DNA from: CAWUEX02 sp963921305
GTDB taxonomy: Bacteria > Pseudomonadota > Alphaproteobacteria > Rhodospirillales > Rhodospirillaceae
DNA length: 64,000 nucleotides
Direction of reading: 5' to 3'
Assembly (NCBI GenBank): GCA_963921305.4
Contig: CAWUEX030000002.1
Span: forward strand, 2,976,001 to 3,040,000
A program made the translations under genes and the position numbers. How positions within the stretch are numbered: the stretch's first letter is position 1; each line of letters begins with the position of its first letter. This document shows, in pieces, positions 26,591 to 36,151 of this stretch. The notes beneath the pieces are model-generated. The model made no database searches, was not told the origin of the DNA, and saw nothing but the letters and a program-made list of their open reading frames with translations.

Positions 26591-27556
26591 TCACTCCACC
26601 GATGCGCGCTGTTCCTGTTTGATTTCGTCCGCGAATTCCTTGGCGATGCGGGCCCATTTCTCGGGTTGAGCCATCATCTCCAGAATATTGCCCTCTGAAA
26701 ACTCCACATACTTGAAATCGGGCCGCAGTTCAGCCGCGCGCACATCGATGTAGTGCACGTCGTCTTTCAAGTCGGTCATGATCATGCCTGGCGCTTTGAT
26801 CGCCATGAAATCGGGCATCATGTCGTAATGAAACGCGGCATAGTGGCCGATGTCCGGGCCTTGGATAAACGACGTAATCGACAGCCAGGTTTTCGCATCT
26901 TGGATTTCCTGGCGGCCAGGCTCCGCCGGCGGGAAACCGAAACGGCGGACAAAGTGCGAGCCGTCCGGCTGGGGCGTGCGGCCGGTGCCGGGGCGATTTG
27001 GAATGCCGGCCTGATATTTCGCCAGTTCTTCTTCATTGAATACGGCCGCACCGTGCAAGATGACGCCGACCACGCGGTCCGGGAAGTTGGCGGCGAAGGT
27101 CGCGGCAATCTGCGCGCCGGTGTGGTGACCGGCGATCAGAACCTTGTCGATGCCCAAGTGGTCCAGCACGTATTCAAGGTTGGCGCCGTATTCCTGAATT
27201 GTCGGTTGACGGTCTGGCAGGTCCGACATGCCGTATCCAGGCGTATCGACGGTGATGGCGCGCACACCCAAGTCTGCTAATGCGTTCTGAGCCGCACCGA
27301 ACTGAATCATCGACATGGGCGACTGATGCAGGATCATGATCGGGTGTTCGTAATCCCGCGGACCGATGTCCCGGTAGCTCACTTGTCCCATCGGCGAGTC
27401 GGCGTATCCCTTGCCGCCTTTCAGAATACCGAAGCCCATCCAGGTGTCGTTGGTGGAGGTGCCACGCATGGTCTCGTCGGCGAGGGCTGGTATTGCGGCC
27501 AGAAGAGCGACTGTCATCAAGGCGGCGAGAGACTTCAAAGGCTTTCGGATGGACAT
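26591..27556 (-). CDS. Exported alpha/beta hydrolase
   Basis: 321 aa from ATG 27556 with GGAG upstream; an earlier start at 27592 is less likely. A signal peptide (ending PALADE) precedes an alpha/beta-hydrolase fold: MILHQSPMSMIQF (oxyanion region), VDTPGYGMSD, and the elbow LIAGHHTGAQIA, where the nucleophile position of the GxNxG elbow is His-Thr rather than the usual Ser, Cys or Asp. The role is unclear; it may be a non-catalytic binding protein or use another residue. Confidence 0.75.
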   Translation of the reverse strand: MSIRKPLKSLAALMTVALLAAIPALADETMRGTSTNDTWMGFGILKGGKGYADSPMGQVSYRDIGPRDYEHPIMILHQSPMSMIQFGAAQNALADLGVRAITVDTPGYGMSDLPDRQPTIQEYGANLEYVLDHLGIDKVLIAGHHTGAQIAATFAANFPDRVVGVILHGAAVFNEEELAKYQAGIPNRPGTGRTPQPDGSHFVRRFGFPPAEPGRQEIQDAKTWLSITSFIQGPDIGHYAAFHYDMMPDFMAIKAPGMIMTDLKDDVHYIDVRAAELRPDFKYVEFSEGNILEMMAQPEKWARIAKEFADEIKQEQRASVE

Positions 27557-27758
27557 CACCGAGACTCCGTTGGGACTAAGGGAAGATGGCAAAATGCTAT
27601 GGCAAACCCCTCGGCAGGGAAACGGGCAAGTTGGGCATTTTGACGACCTCGCTCTCGCATGTTCATGCGGCGAAGATTCTACGCTTTCTACGCATCCGGC
27701 CTAGCGCTGGCTCGTCCGCCAGGCCTGTCGGCCGTCCCGCGCGAGACCTGTGGCCGCT

Positions 27759-28187
27759 CTATTGCTGGGAAAGATTTTGTACCGCCCGCATGACCTCTTG
27801 CTGGATTACGGGCATGACGTCGGCGGTGTAGACACCCATCTTTTTCATCACGGAGTAGCCCGTCGGTGACTCATAGAAATCTGCTAAAGCGTTGATTTCT
27901 GTGACGGTGAAATGCTTCACCATGCTGTCCTTGGCTGCCTGTTCCAGCACATCCAGACGAACCTCCTCCAACATCATTCTAGAAAAAGGCTCACGCGCCT
28001 CTGCCGGCATGGTCTTCACCATCTCTTGCGTCATATCCGCGATCATGTCCTCCATGGGCATGATGGTCAGGTAACGCTCTGTCGCCGCGATCCGGTTCTG
28101 CTCCGTGTCCGCTGGCGACTGGGCCGCGATGCCGAACGAACATGTCAGACAAAGGAGCGCGGTACTGACGAAAACACGAATGGTCAT
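27759..28187 (-). CDS. DUF2059 family exported protein
   Basis: 142 aa. A signal peptide (1-22, ending AAQ) is followed by the helical DUF2059 domain, recognised from KHFTVTEINALADFYESPTG and the closing MKKMGVYTADVMPVIQQE. Members are periplasmic or envelope proteins of unknown function. It is monocistronic and diverges from the next exported gene. Confidence 0.85.
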   Translation of the reverse strand: MTIRVFVSTALLCLTCSFGIAAQSPADTEQNRIAATERYLTIMPMEDMIADMTQEMVKTMPAEAREPFSRMMLEEVRLDVLEQAAKDSMVKHFTVTEINALADFYESPTGYSVMKKMGVYTADVMPVIQQEVMRAVQNLSQQ

Positions 28188-28327
28188 ATGTTGGCCTTTT
28201 CAATGCAAAATTGAATTGGATGTAAACTTCGTTTCAATCCTATGCGCCCAAAGTGATAAGGTCCAGCAACACTTCCGCGGCGTGTATCCGGTTCGGTTCG
28301 TGGGTCTTGGGACGGGGGGCATCTGAC

Positions 28328-29095
28328 GTGAAACATGTGATCAAAAGGACTGCCGCGTCAGTTCTGGTCATGCTCCTGGCAGTCTGTTCCGCATCCGCTC
28401 AAGGTGCCGAGCCGCAGGCCAATCTGCGCTGGTACAAGGGCAGCTATGACTACGGCGTGCTCGACAGCGATCATGTGCGCGGCACCGAGGACTGGACCGT
28501 CACCGTCCATCCCGACGGCAGCCGCACGGTTGAGACGGTGGTCGATCTGCGCGAGCTTGGCCATCAGTCCAACGCCATCCTGCGTGTGGACGAAAACTTC
28601 CGCCCGATGGATGCCTATTCGTCGTTCTGGCGCTTCGGTCAATACCGCGGCGCGGCGCGCTTCTGGCTGGAAGCCGACGGCGAGGCGCGCGACATCCTCA
28701 ACAACTCTGTATTCGGGCCCCGCGGGCGGGCGACCCATGCCTTGCCGTTCCCACCCCACGCCACCTTGCGGCTGCATCCGGTGATCATCGAAGGCTGGCA
28801 AGCCGCGACCTTCGATCCGGAAGGCCCCGAAACGCAGTCCCGCCAGATCTACAACATGGTCACGACGGGTGAGACAGGGGTACAGGGCATCGGCATGTAT
28901 CAGGACAATGAGGTCACGTTGATTGGCACCGAAGAAGTGTCTACGCCCGCGGGTGACTTCACCGCCGATCACATGACCTTCTATGGCGGGCGCTATCACA
29001 TCTGGCTGTGGGGTGAAGACCGCATTCTGGTGCGCTACACCGTGCCGTCCAACGGCCGCGAGTATCGCCTGACCCGGCTGGAGCAGGGGCCATAG
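28328..29095 (+). CDS. Exported protein of a three-copy family (DUF3108-like pattern), copy 1
   Basis: 255 aa from GTG 28328 (GGGGGG upstream). A signal peptide (ending ASAQGA) precedes a beta-rich domain. Motifs VHPDGSRT, ILRVDENFRPMDAY and TPAGDFTADH recur in the genes at 45247 and 62271. The closing AGDF pattern resembles DUF3108-type proteins, which sit in the envelope; function unknown. A PP2C phosphatase gene follows after 54 bp. Confidence 0.7.
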   Translation: MKHVIKRTAASVLVMLLAVCSASAQGAEPQANLRWYKGSYDYGVLDSDHVRGTEDWTVTVHPDGSRTVETVVDLRELGHQSNAILRVDENFRPMDAYSSFWRFGQYRGAARFWLEADGEARDILNNSVFGPRGRATHALPFPPHATLRLHPVIIEGWQAATFDPEGPETQSRQIYNMVTTGETGVQGIGMYQDNEVTLIGTEEVSTPAGDFTADHMTFYGGRYHIWLWGEDRILVRYTVPSNGREYRLTRLEQGP

Positions 29096-29149
29096 CCTCT
29101 CCCGCAAACGTGATGTTGCGGCCAGCGCGCGGCGGTCTATATACCCCTC

Positions 29150-29962
29150 ATGACTGAGTCAGCCCTCCAACCCGTTCCCCATATCGAGCCGCTGCAATGC
29201 CTGGAGGTGTGGGGTGGTAACGTCGTCACCCGAGAGCATCTCACCGCGGCGGATATCGACATCGCGTTGTATTCCAAACCCCACGGCGGCAGCGCGGCGG
29301 GTGGCGACATCCATTACGTCTCGGCGTGCAGCACCGACAACATCATCCGCATCGCGCTCGCCGATGTGGCAGGGCATGGCGACGCCACGTCCCAAGTGGC
29401 TCAAATGCTGCGCGGCCTCATGCGCGAGAACATGGAGAACCCGGATCACACCGCCTTCGTGCGCGGCCTGAACGAGGACTTTGTTGCGCTCTCCACCGGC
29501 GGCACCTTCGCCACCGCGGTCATCTGTGCCTACTACCGGCCCGACAACACCCTGATTGTCGTCAACGCCGGTCATCCGCCGCCGCTGCACTACGTTGCTG
29601 CGACGGATACCTGGTCACTGCTGACGCCGGAGGAGGGGCGCGACAGTCCCGGTATCTCCGATGTACCCCTCGGCGTCATCTCCGGCACCGACTACACCCA
29701 GTTCGTCATTCCGCTCGCCCCGGGCGATATGGTGGTGATGTACACTGACGCGCTGATCGAATCCGCGGACGGCACCGGTACTCAACTCGGCGTCGAGGGC
29801 CTGCTGGCCCAAGTGCGTGCGCTCGCCCAACACAGCGGCGACGGCGAGACTCTCTGCGCCGCCGCCGTCGACGCGGTCGAAGCCTACCGCGGCGCCGTGG
29901 CTGCGGACGATGATGAGTCCGTACTGGTGATTTCCCGTCCGGTCCGCCGACCCGAACGCTGA
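29150..29962 (+). CDS. PP2C/SpoIIE-type serine phosphatase
   Basis: 270 aa. Metal-binding motifs of the SpoIIE/RsbU class are present: SAAGGDIHY, ALADVAGHGDATS, VNAGHPPPL, VVMYTDALIES and the terminal DDDESVLVI. It has no sensor, receiver or membrane domain, so the input must come from a partner. Such enzymes dephosphorylate anti-sigma-factor antagonists, but no STAS or anti-sigma gene lies in the window. Confidence 0.87.
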   Translation: MTESALQPVPHIEPLQCLEVWGGNVVTREHLTAADIDIALYSKPHGGSAAGGDIHYVSACSTDNIIRIALADVAGHGDATSQVAQMLRGLMRENMENPDHTAFVRGLNEDFVALSTGGTFATAVICAYYRPDNTLIVVNAGHPPPLHYVAATDTWSLLTPEEGRDSPGISDVPLGVISGTDYTQFVIPLAPGDMVVMYTDALIESADGTGTQLGVEGLLAQVRALAQHSGDGETLCAAAVDAVEAYRGAVAADDDESVLVISRPVRRPER

Positions 29963-29986
29963 ATGACCCGTCGCGCACCGGCGCGT

Positions 29987-31558
29987 CTAGCTGTGCAGCT
30001 CTTCCGCGTAGCTCTCAAACGCGCCGACATCGAGCGGGCGTGAGTAAAAGTATCCCTGAGCGAACATGGACCCTTTGTCCATGAACCACTCCTTCTGATT
30101 CGTTTCTTCGATTCCTTCGATGATCACGGCGATGTCCAGCGCTTTGATCATGTCAATGAGGTGCGGCAGCATGCGCCCGTAGGCGGTTTCCTCTCCCAGC
30201 GCGTCGACAAAACTTTTGTCCAGCTTAATGGCATCGAGGGGCAAGCGGCGCAGATAAGGGAAGCTGGCATGCCCGGTGCCGAAGTCATCCAGCGCAATGG
30301 CGAAGCCCGCCGCACTGATGACGTCAATCGCCGCTTCGAATTCCACCAGATCCACCTGCACCCGCTCGGTGATCTCGATCCGTACATTGCGCTTGTCGAT
30401 CCCGCACTCGGCGAACAGCGCGTTGTAGCGTTCGACGAAGTCCGGCGCGAGAATTTCCACCGGCGAAACGTTGAAGGCCACCTTCACATCCTTCAGGGTG
30501 GGGCATGACCAGAAATGCTTGGCCGTGTAGCGCAATACATAGTCAGTAATTTCATCGGTGAAGTTGGCTTCCTCGGCAATGGCAATGAAAATATCGGGCC
30601 GGATTTTCTGACCGTCGTCATCGGTCCACCGCACCAGCGCCTCCGCACTGCGCACCGTGCCGTCGCCCATGTCGATAATCGGTTGATATTCCACGTACAG
30701 TTTTCCGTCGGCGATGGCCCGGCGCAGTTTTTGCTGCAAGGTGGATTGGCGTTTTACGTAACGGCGCATCGCCACCGTGGTGCCGGTACCGGTCACGCCG
30801 CCGAACACCAGTGCGAGCCCGAGGAGAACACCGGCATCGGCAAAGGGTGCGAAGGCCGGGCGCGCGCCGTAGACGCACAGGTTCGACTGATCGAGGCAGA
30901 ACAGGTCCGAGAGTGGGTCGTCTTGCAACCGGCGCGCAGTGAGCGTGCTGTCGTCCGCAGACTCTAGCGTGTCGCCAAATACGGGTGTGAAGGTGCGGTC
31001 CTGCCGGATCAGATAGGTCAAGCTGGTGTCGCCCGTATCGGCGGCGAACAGGGGGCGGTCATCCAGCGTCATGAGAAACCCGTTGAACCCGAAATAGCTG
31101 CCCCGGATACGCGGATCGACAAAAGATTCATCCTCCGTGTAATAGGCAATTGGTGCGTCGATGCCGCTGAAGGTCACCGGGGTTGAGGTCTCCGGCAGCG
31201 TTTTGCCGCGGGCGGTTTGGCCGAGGGAGGTGGAACAGGCGACCGCTCCGTTTTCAACGATCGCGATATCGGAGAACAACAGGGTTGAGAACTCAAGCTG
31301 CCTGAGAAACGCCAGCCCATCGGCGGCGCACAGCCCACCGTCTGCGTAGGTTGCGCCGTTCTCGCTGGACTTCAACGTGGTCACGACATTGAACAGTTCG
31401 AAGCCCAGCACCTGCAAATAGACGCTGGACCGGCGCACGTCATCCTCCATGTCGCCGCGCGCGTCCTCGTAGCGCAACCACAGGGCTGCGAGGAAGAACA
31501 GCCCGCCGAACAGCGCCGACGTTGCCAGAGTGCTTAAGGCGTGGCGCAGGCTGGGCAT
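29987..31558 (-). CDS. CSS-motif EAL c-di-GMP phosphodiesterase, membrane-bound
   Basis: 523 aa from ATG 31558, which shares one base with the stop of the receptor gene upstream (TGATG), so translation is coupled. TM1 (about 10-28) and TM2 (about 240-264) flank a periplasmic CSS domain with Cys77, the ACSTS signature (107-111) and Cys221/Cys228. The EAL domain follows: EALVRW (306-311), DDFGTG (about 424-429), VIIEGIEE. All metal ligands appear present. In known CSS proteins the periplasmic disulphide state controls c-di-GMP breakdown. The receptor and YfiR-like genes upstream suggest that an envelope signal sets its activity. Confidence 0.9.
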   Translation of the reverse strand: MPSLRHALSTLATSALFGGLFFLAALWLRYEDARGDMEDDVRRSSVYLQVLGFELFNVVTTLKSSENGATYADGGLCAADGLAFLRQLEFSTLLFSDIAIVENGAVACSTSLGQTARGKTLPETSTPVTFSGIDAPIAYYTEDESFVDPRIRGSYFGFNGFLMTLDDRPLFAADTGDTSLTYLIRQDRTFTPVFGDTLESADDSTLTARRLQDDPLSDLFCLDQSNLCVYGARPAFAPFADAGVLLGLALVFGGVTGTGTTVAMRRYVKRQSTLQQKLRRAIADGKLYVEYQPIIDMGDGTVRSAEALVRWTDDDGQKIRPDIFIAIAEEANFTDEITDYVLRYTAKHFWSCPTLKDVKVAFNVSPVEILAPDFVERYNALFAECGIDKRNVRIEITERVQVDLVEFEAAIDVISAAGFAIALDDFGTGHASFPYLRRLPLDAIKLDKSFVDALGEETAYGRMLPHLIDMIKALDIAVIIEGIEETNQKEWFMDKGSMFAQGYFYSRPLDVGAFESYAEELHS

Positions 31559-33696
31559 CAGAACTCGACCCTCAGGCCGCCCCATATGCGCCGTTCGGCT
31601 GGCAGGAAATTGGGACCGGCCAAGCGCTGAAGTTTTTGCGTCAGACCGGTGGCCTTCACCTCCAGCGCCAGCCAGTCGGTCACCTTGTAGGCCGCGTGGG
31701 CGTCGACAATGACGTGGGCGCCGACCGGCGCAAAGGCCGCCGGCTGGCCGAGATCGAACACGCTCGGCAAGGACCGCTTGGAGACGAAGTGCAGATCGAG
31801 GCCCGCCTCCCACTTTTGCCACGTCGCGTCGATCCAGGCGTTGGCGTGATGTTTAGGGGACTGTTGCTCATAGCCCACCGGGTAGAGCAATTGGCCATTC
31901 AGGGAGGTGCCGTTCAAAGAGTCGGTGACGTCGATGAACGAATAATTGGCTCCCCATCGCACTGAGTCATTCAGCGCGGATTCAAACTCGATCTCGAACC
32001 CCCAGGCCTTGGAGTTGCCGATGTTTCGGCTGGCGATGGCCGGTGCGCCCAGGCGCGGCAAGGTCACCGGCACGGACCCGAACACATAGCCGAGGTCTTT
32101 GTTGTGTTGCGCAAACAGCGTCAGCCGCAAATCGCCGTCGATGCGCGGAAAGCGGCGTTCGTATCCGGCTTCGATCTGATCGACGGTGGTGACTTTGAAA
32201 TCGGGATTGGCGGCCAGCAACAAATCGAACTCCGGCTCTGCACCGAACATGCCGATCTCGGCGGCGGACGGCACGCGCAAGCCGCGCGCCGCAGAGGCCC
32301 GCCACGTCGTCACCTCGTCTGGCCGGTAGGCCACGGCGAAATTGGCGGACAGGCCATCGTAGGAGATATCGGAAAAGTTAGCGTTGGTGACGGCCAAGGC
32401 CTCAGGAATGAAGCCTTCTTTGTCTACGGACTGCCGGTCATAGCGCAGCGACAGGCTGGCAGACGTCGTATCCGTCATCTGCCAATCCATCAGGGCGCTC
32501 GCCGACCAGATATCGAGGGTCAAATTGGTGCCGTCGTTTGGCGTCTCGGCAATCAGCCGCTGAAAGATGTCGTTGTTGCGGTATTCCCCGGTGAACCGCA
32601 GCGTCGCCGTGTCCCAGGCGGTGAGCAGAAGGCCGCCGCGCGCAACGATGAGATCCTCTTCCAGGAACGCTTCGACGGCATCGTCTTCCATGTCTTCCGG
32701 AAAATCGGAGAAGAAAAAGTTGGGGGACTCATACTTGTTTGCATTGCGCGACACGTCGGCAAACACTTGACCGAAGGGCAGGTCATAGGCGGCCCGGGCC
32801 CGCAGCGACCACGTCAGGGAGTCCATTTGCGTGGCGCTGTAGATCGGCGTCACCGCATCGATTTCGCCCGCGTTGTAGGAGCCCTCGATCGCCAGTGACA
32901 GCCGCTCGGTTGGGCGGTAGGTCACTTCGCCCAGGGTGCTGTAGCTCAGCGTATCTTCGAACTGCGAAAACATCACCGGCTGATCCTCCGCCGCCCGGTC
33001 GAACGGCATTAACCGGCTGAACCGCGCCGACAAGCGCAGACCCACCGTATCGGTGAGGACGGTTGACACAAAGGCCTCGGCGCTGGTGTCGCCATCGGTG
33101 CTGCGGTACACGCGTCCACCACCGGCAGAGTCATAGCTGGGGTCGTACGTCACGATGTTGATCGCGCCGGATATGGCGTTGAAGCCAAACAGAGCAGTCA
33201 TCGGCCCGCGCACAACTTCGATCTGGCGAATTTCGCTCAGCGTCACCGGCAGCTGGTCCCAGGCGACGAACCCGAACAGCCCCACATAGGCTTGGCGGCC
33301 ATTGATCAGCACCATCAGGCGCGGATTGAAGGCCTGGTTGTAGCCGCGTACGGCAATTTCTTGATGGTTGGAGGAAAACGGCAGGTAATCGATCCCCGCC
33401 AGAGATTTCAGAACTCCGGGCAGAGTGAGCGCGCCGGAGCGGCGGATGTCCTCGGCGGTGATGATGTCCATGGTCACCGCGACATCGCTGGCGCGCTGCG
33501 GCTTGCCGTTGGCGCTGGTGGTGATGGGTTCGCCGAACAGATTTTCGAACGTTGCGTAGTCGATCGGCTGGCTGCTGGCACCGGGTGCGACACCGGCGGT
33601 GATGAGCCCGATCGCTGCAGTAGCGGCGCGCACCGTCTGCGCCGGTGTTGATTGCGCTCTTCCTGTGCGGCGTGGTGATTTGGTTTGTGCACTCAT
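31558..33696 (-). CDS. TonB-dependent receptor in a c-di-GMP operon
   Basis: 712 aa. An Arg/Thr-rich signal region is followed by a plug (TMDIITAEDIRRSGAL, IAVRGYNQAFNPRLMVLING, IRQIEVVRGPMTALFGFNAI) and a 22-strand-type barrel ending GLRVEF. The plug is well conserved with colicin-I-receptor-like proteins. ATG 33696 has GAGGAC upstream. It lies 10 bp after the YfiR-like gene and overlaps the EAL gene by one base. It may sense rather than import a ligand. Confidence 0.88.
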   Translation of the reverse strand: MSAQTKSPRRTGRAQSTPAQTVRAATAAIGLITAGVAPGASSQPIDYATFENLFGEPITTSANGKPQRASDVAVTMDIITAEDIRRSGALTLPGVLKSLAGIDYLPFSSNHQEIAVRGYNQAFNPRLMVLINGRQAYVGLFGFVAWDQLPVTLSEIRQIEVVRGPMTALFGFNAISGAINIVTYDPSYDSAGGGRVYRSTDGDTSAEAFVSTVLTDTVGLRLSARFSRLMPFDRAAEDQPVMFSQFEDTLSYSTLGEVTYRPTERLSLAIEGSYNAGEIDAVTPIYSATQMDSLTWSLRARAAYDLPFGQVFADVSRNANKYESPNFFFSDFPEDMEDDAVEAFLEEDLIVARGGLLLTAWDTATLRFTGEYRNNDIFQRLIAETPNDGTNLTLDIWSASALMDWQMTDTTSASLSLRYDRQSVDKEGFIPEALAVTNANFSDISYDGLSANFAVAYRPDEVTTWRASAARGLRVPSAAEIGMFGAEPEFDLLLAANPDFKVTTVDQIEAGYERRFPRIDGDLRLTLFAQHNKDLGYVFGSVPVTLPRLGAPAIASRNIGNSKAWGFEIEFESALNDSVRWGANYSFIDVTDSLNGTSLNGQLLYPVGYEQQSPKHHANAWIDATWQKWEAGLDLHFVSKRSLPSVFDLGQPAAFAPVGAHVIVDAHAAYKVTDWLALEVKATGLTQKLQRLAGPNFLPAERRIWGGLRVEF

Positions 33697-33706
33697 GACT
33701 CTGTCC

Positions 33707-34261
33707 TCAAACCTTCTTCACCAGCATCAGCAGCGCCGGCGAGAACCGCAGACCCGCGGCGCGGGCCGCCGCCCGGCTGAACCACAGGTTCACGTAGGGC
33801 ACTGTCGAGACCGAGAACACACAGTGCTGCGCCTCGGCGCAGGCCTTATCGCCCGAGACGGTGATCACGCGCCGGCCGGCGGCCGCGGCGCTGATGACCT
33901 GATGGTGATCGGTCAACCCCGGGGTCATCAAAGCGATGCTGACCCCCTCCAGATTGAGCGCGGTGACCGGCATGGTTTTCGCCTGCAGCGATATCCGCGA
34001 ATCTGGCGCCCGGGGCGGAACGGCGGCGGCGAGTGTGTCAGCCTGGCTCTGAGAGCCGGGCCGCTGGGGATCGAATAGGATAGCCACCGTTGCGGTGTTC
34101 GTCGTTTCCGGCGTGACGAACTGGAGTACGCGGGTCACGACTTCGATGTCCTGCGGAGATAACACCCGGGCCTCCGTCGCAGACGCCACCTGCGCCAGCG
34201 CCGCGACCCCTGCGACGGCCGCCAAGACGGCTGCCCTGGCTGCCCGGGCCGTACACCGCAT
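33707..34261 (-). CDS. YfiR-like (DUF4154) periplasmic protein
   Basis: 184 aa from ATG 34261 (AAGG upstream); a GTG at 34303 would add 14 residues. A signal peptide (ending VASA) precedes a small alpha/beta domain. The end (PYVNLWFSRAAARAAGLRFS, then ALLMLVKKV) fits the YfiR pattern of an INLDAA..AGL..S..LL helix, and CAEAQHC supplies a possible disulphide. YfiR represses a diguanylate cyclase from the periplasm in Pseudomonas. Here the downstream enzyme is instead an EAL phosphodiesterase. First gene of three. Confidence 0.72.
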   Translation of the reverse strand: MRCTARAARAAVLAAVAGVAALAQVASATEARVLSPQDIEVVTRVLQFVTPETTNTATVAILFDPQRPGSQSQADTLAAAVPPRAPDSRISLQAKTMPVTALNLEGVSIALMTPGLTDHHQVISAAAAGRRVITVSGDKACAEAQHCVFSVSTVPYVNLWFSRAAARAAGLRFSPALLMLVKKV

Positions 34262-34504
34262 GACCTTGCTGTAGGGGTTTCTAAAAATGGCCCACTGTCC
34301 CACGATTGTCCCGTCTATGAGACGGCACCGGCGGACGCATGCCTCTACGTCATGGCAAATCGCCGGAAAATGGGGCCGTTCGGGGCCGGGCAGGCTGGCG
34401 GCTTTTACCAGTCCACCCAGTGGCGAGGCGGCCTGCCTGCCGCGCGCCGGACCGGCGTTCTGTCCTAAGCTCCCGTCAACAAAACCAGTTCAGGGAGCCC
34501 CGCC

Positions 34505-36019
34505 ATGAATGTCGTCCTTAACGATGTGAAGCCGCAAACCGCAGGCGCGCAGTCTTTCCTCAAAACCCCGGCCAAGAAGATGCTCATCAATGGCGAGTGG
34601 GTGGCCGCGGCCAGCGGCGAGACGCTGTCCAGTTTCGATCCTGCCACCGGGGCCGAGCTCGGTACCATCCCCAAGGGCGCTAAAGCAGATATCGATGCCG
34701 CCGTTAAGGCCGCGCGCGACAGTTTCGAGGCCGGCGTGTGGCGCACCATGACGCCGGACGAGCGTGGCCGCATCCTGTGGAAAATTTCCGAGTTGATCGA
34801 AGCCAACATCGACGAGCTTGCCGAGCTGGAGACGTTGGATCAGGGCAAGGCCCTATTTGTCGGGCGCTGGGCCGAAATTCCGGGTGCGGCTATGCAGTTC
34901 CGCTACTTCGCTGGCATCACCAACAAGATCGAAGGGCAGACCATCACCTCGTCGATCAACTATCAGCCCGAAGGCAAGCGCATGCATGCCTACACGCTGA
35001 AGGAGCCCATCGGCGTCGTCGGCGCCATCACGCCGTGGAACAGCCCCCTGGTGCTGGAAGCCATGAAGATCGCGCCGTGTCTTGCGGCTGGCTGCTCCAT
35101 GGTGCTCAAGCCTTCAGAGGATACGTCTCTCACCGCCATCCGTTTGGCCGAGCTGATCATGGAAGCCGGTGTGCCGCCGGGTGTGTTCAACGTCGTCACC
35201 GGCTTGGGCGGCGAAGCGGGGCAGGCGCTGGCCGAGCATATGGATGTCGACAAGATCGCCTTCACCGGCTCAACCGCAACCGGCAAGAAGATCATCGACG
35301 CTGCCAAGTCCAACATGAAAAAGGTCGCGTTGGAGCTCGGCGGTAAGTCGCCCTCTATCGTCATGGCCGATGCGGAAATGGATATGGCCATTCCCGGCGC
35401 CGCCAACGCCATCTTCTTCAACGGCGGCCAGGTCTGTGTCGCCGGGTCGCGTCTGTATGTCGAGAAAAAGGCCTTCGACAACGTCGTCGCCGGTATTGCC
35501 GACATCGCCAAGGGCATGCAGATGGGCCACGGGCTCGATCCCGCCACCCAGATTGGTCCGATGGTCTCCAAGGTCCAGGCCGACCGGGTGAAGGGTTTCA
35601 TCGACGGCGGTGTGGCCGATGGCGCCGAAGTGGTCGTCGGCGGCGAGCAGCTCGGTGACACCGGCACGTTTATTTCACCGACCGTCATTGCCAACACCCG
35701 CCAGGACATGGCCGTGGTGCAGGAAGAAATCTTCGGCCCGGTGGTGGTCGCCGCGCCGATTGAGTCCATGGACGACGTGCCGCCTATCGCCAATGACAGC
35801 CGTTATGGCCTCGCCGCCAGCGTGTGGACGCAGGACATCTCCAAGGCGACGCGCCTCGCCGCTGACATCAAGGCCGGTACGGTGTGGATCAACTGCCACC
35901 TGATGTTCGACGCGTCCTTGCCCATCGGCGGCTACAAGGAGTCCGGCTGGAGCCGCGACTCCGGCCAGCAGGCCGTTGAGAACTACCTAGAAACGAAGAC
36001 CGTCTGCGCGGTGGTGTAG
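34505..36019 (+). CDS. Aldehyde dehydrogenase family protein
   Basis: 504 aa, full-length NAD(P)-dependent ALDH. Cofactor motif ITPWNSPL, the general base in ALELGGKSP, catalytic Cys in GGQVCVAGSR, and EEIFGPV are all present. AGGGAG lies upstream of ATG 34505. It oxidises an aldehyde to its acid. It stands alone, and a palindromic repeat pair follows. The substrate is unknown. Confidence 0.9.
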   Translation: MNVVLNDVKPQTAGAQSFLKTPAKKMLINGEWVAAASGETLSSFDPATGAELGTIPKGAKADIDAAVKAARDSFEAGVWRTMTPDERGRILWKISELIEANIDELAELETLDQGKALFVGRWAEIPGAAMQFRYFAGITNKIEGQTITSSINYQPEGKRMHAYTLKEPIGVVGAITPWNSPLVLEAMKIAPCLAAGCSMVLKPSEDTSLTAIRLAELIMEAGVPPGVFNVVTGLGGEAGQALAEHMDVDKIAFTGSTATGKKIIDAAKSNMKKVALELGGKSPSIVMADAEMDMAIPGAANAIFFNGGQVCVAGSRLYVEKKAFDNVVAGIADIAKGMQMGHGLDPATQIGPMVSKVQADRVKGFIDGGVADGAEVVVGGEQLGDTGTFISPTVIANTRQDMAVVQEEIFGPVVVAAPIESMDDVPPIANDSRYGLAASVWTQDISKATRLAADIKAGTVWINCHLMFDASLPIGGYKESGWSRDSGQQAVENYLETKTVCAVV

Positions 36020-36040
36020 GGCGGCAACTACCCGCCCAAT

Positions 36041-36116
36041 CGTCATCACCCGACTTGATCGGGTGATCCATAAACTCCTGAGACTATGGATTGCCCGGTT
36101 GAACCGGACAATGACA
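36041..36116. repeat. Second pair of palindromic intergenic repeats
   Basis: Hairpins at 36045-36067 (ATCACCCGA, CTTGA, TCGGGTGAT; perfect) and 36090-36112 (ATTGCCCGG, TTGAA, CCGGACAAT; one mismatch). The outer edges GTCAT and ATGAC and the inner GATCCA/TGGAT mirror each other, so the pair forms one larger inverted repeat. Same build as the pair near 26.5 kb, again between convergent genes. Confidence 0.8.
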
Positions 36117-36151
36117 TGAAAGATTAGGCCGTATACTCGATGGTGCGCGCC

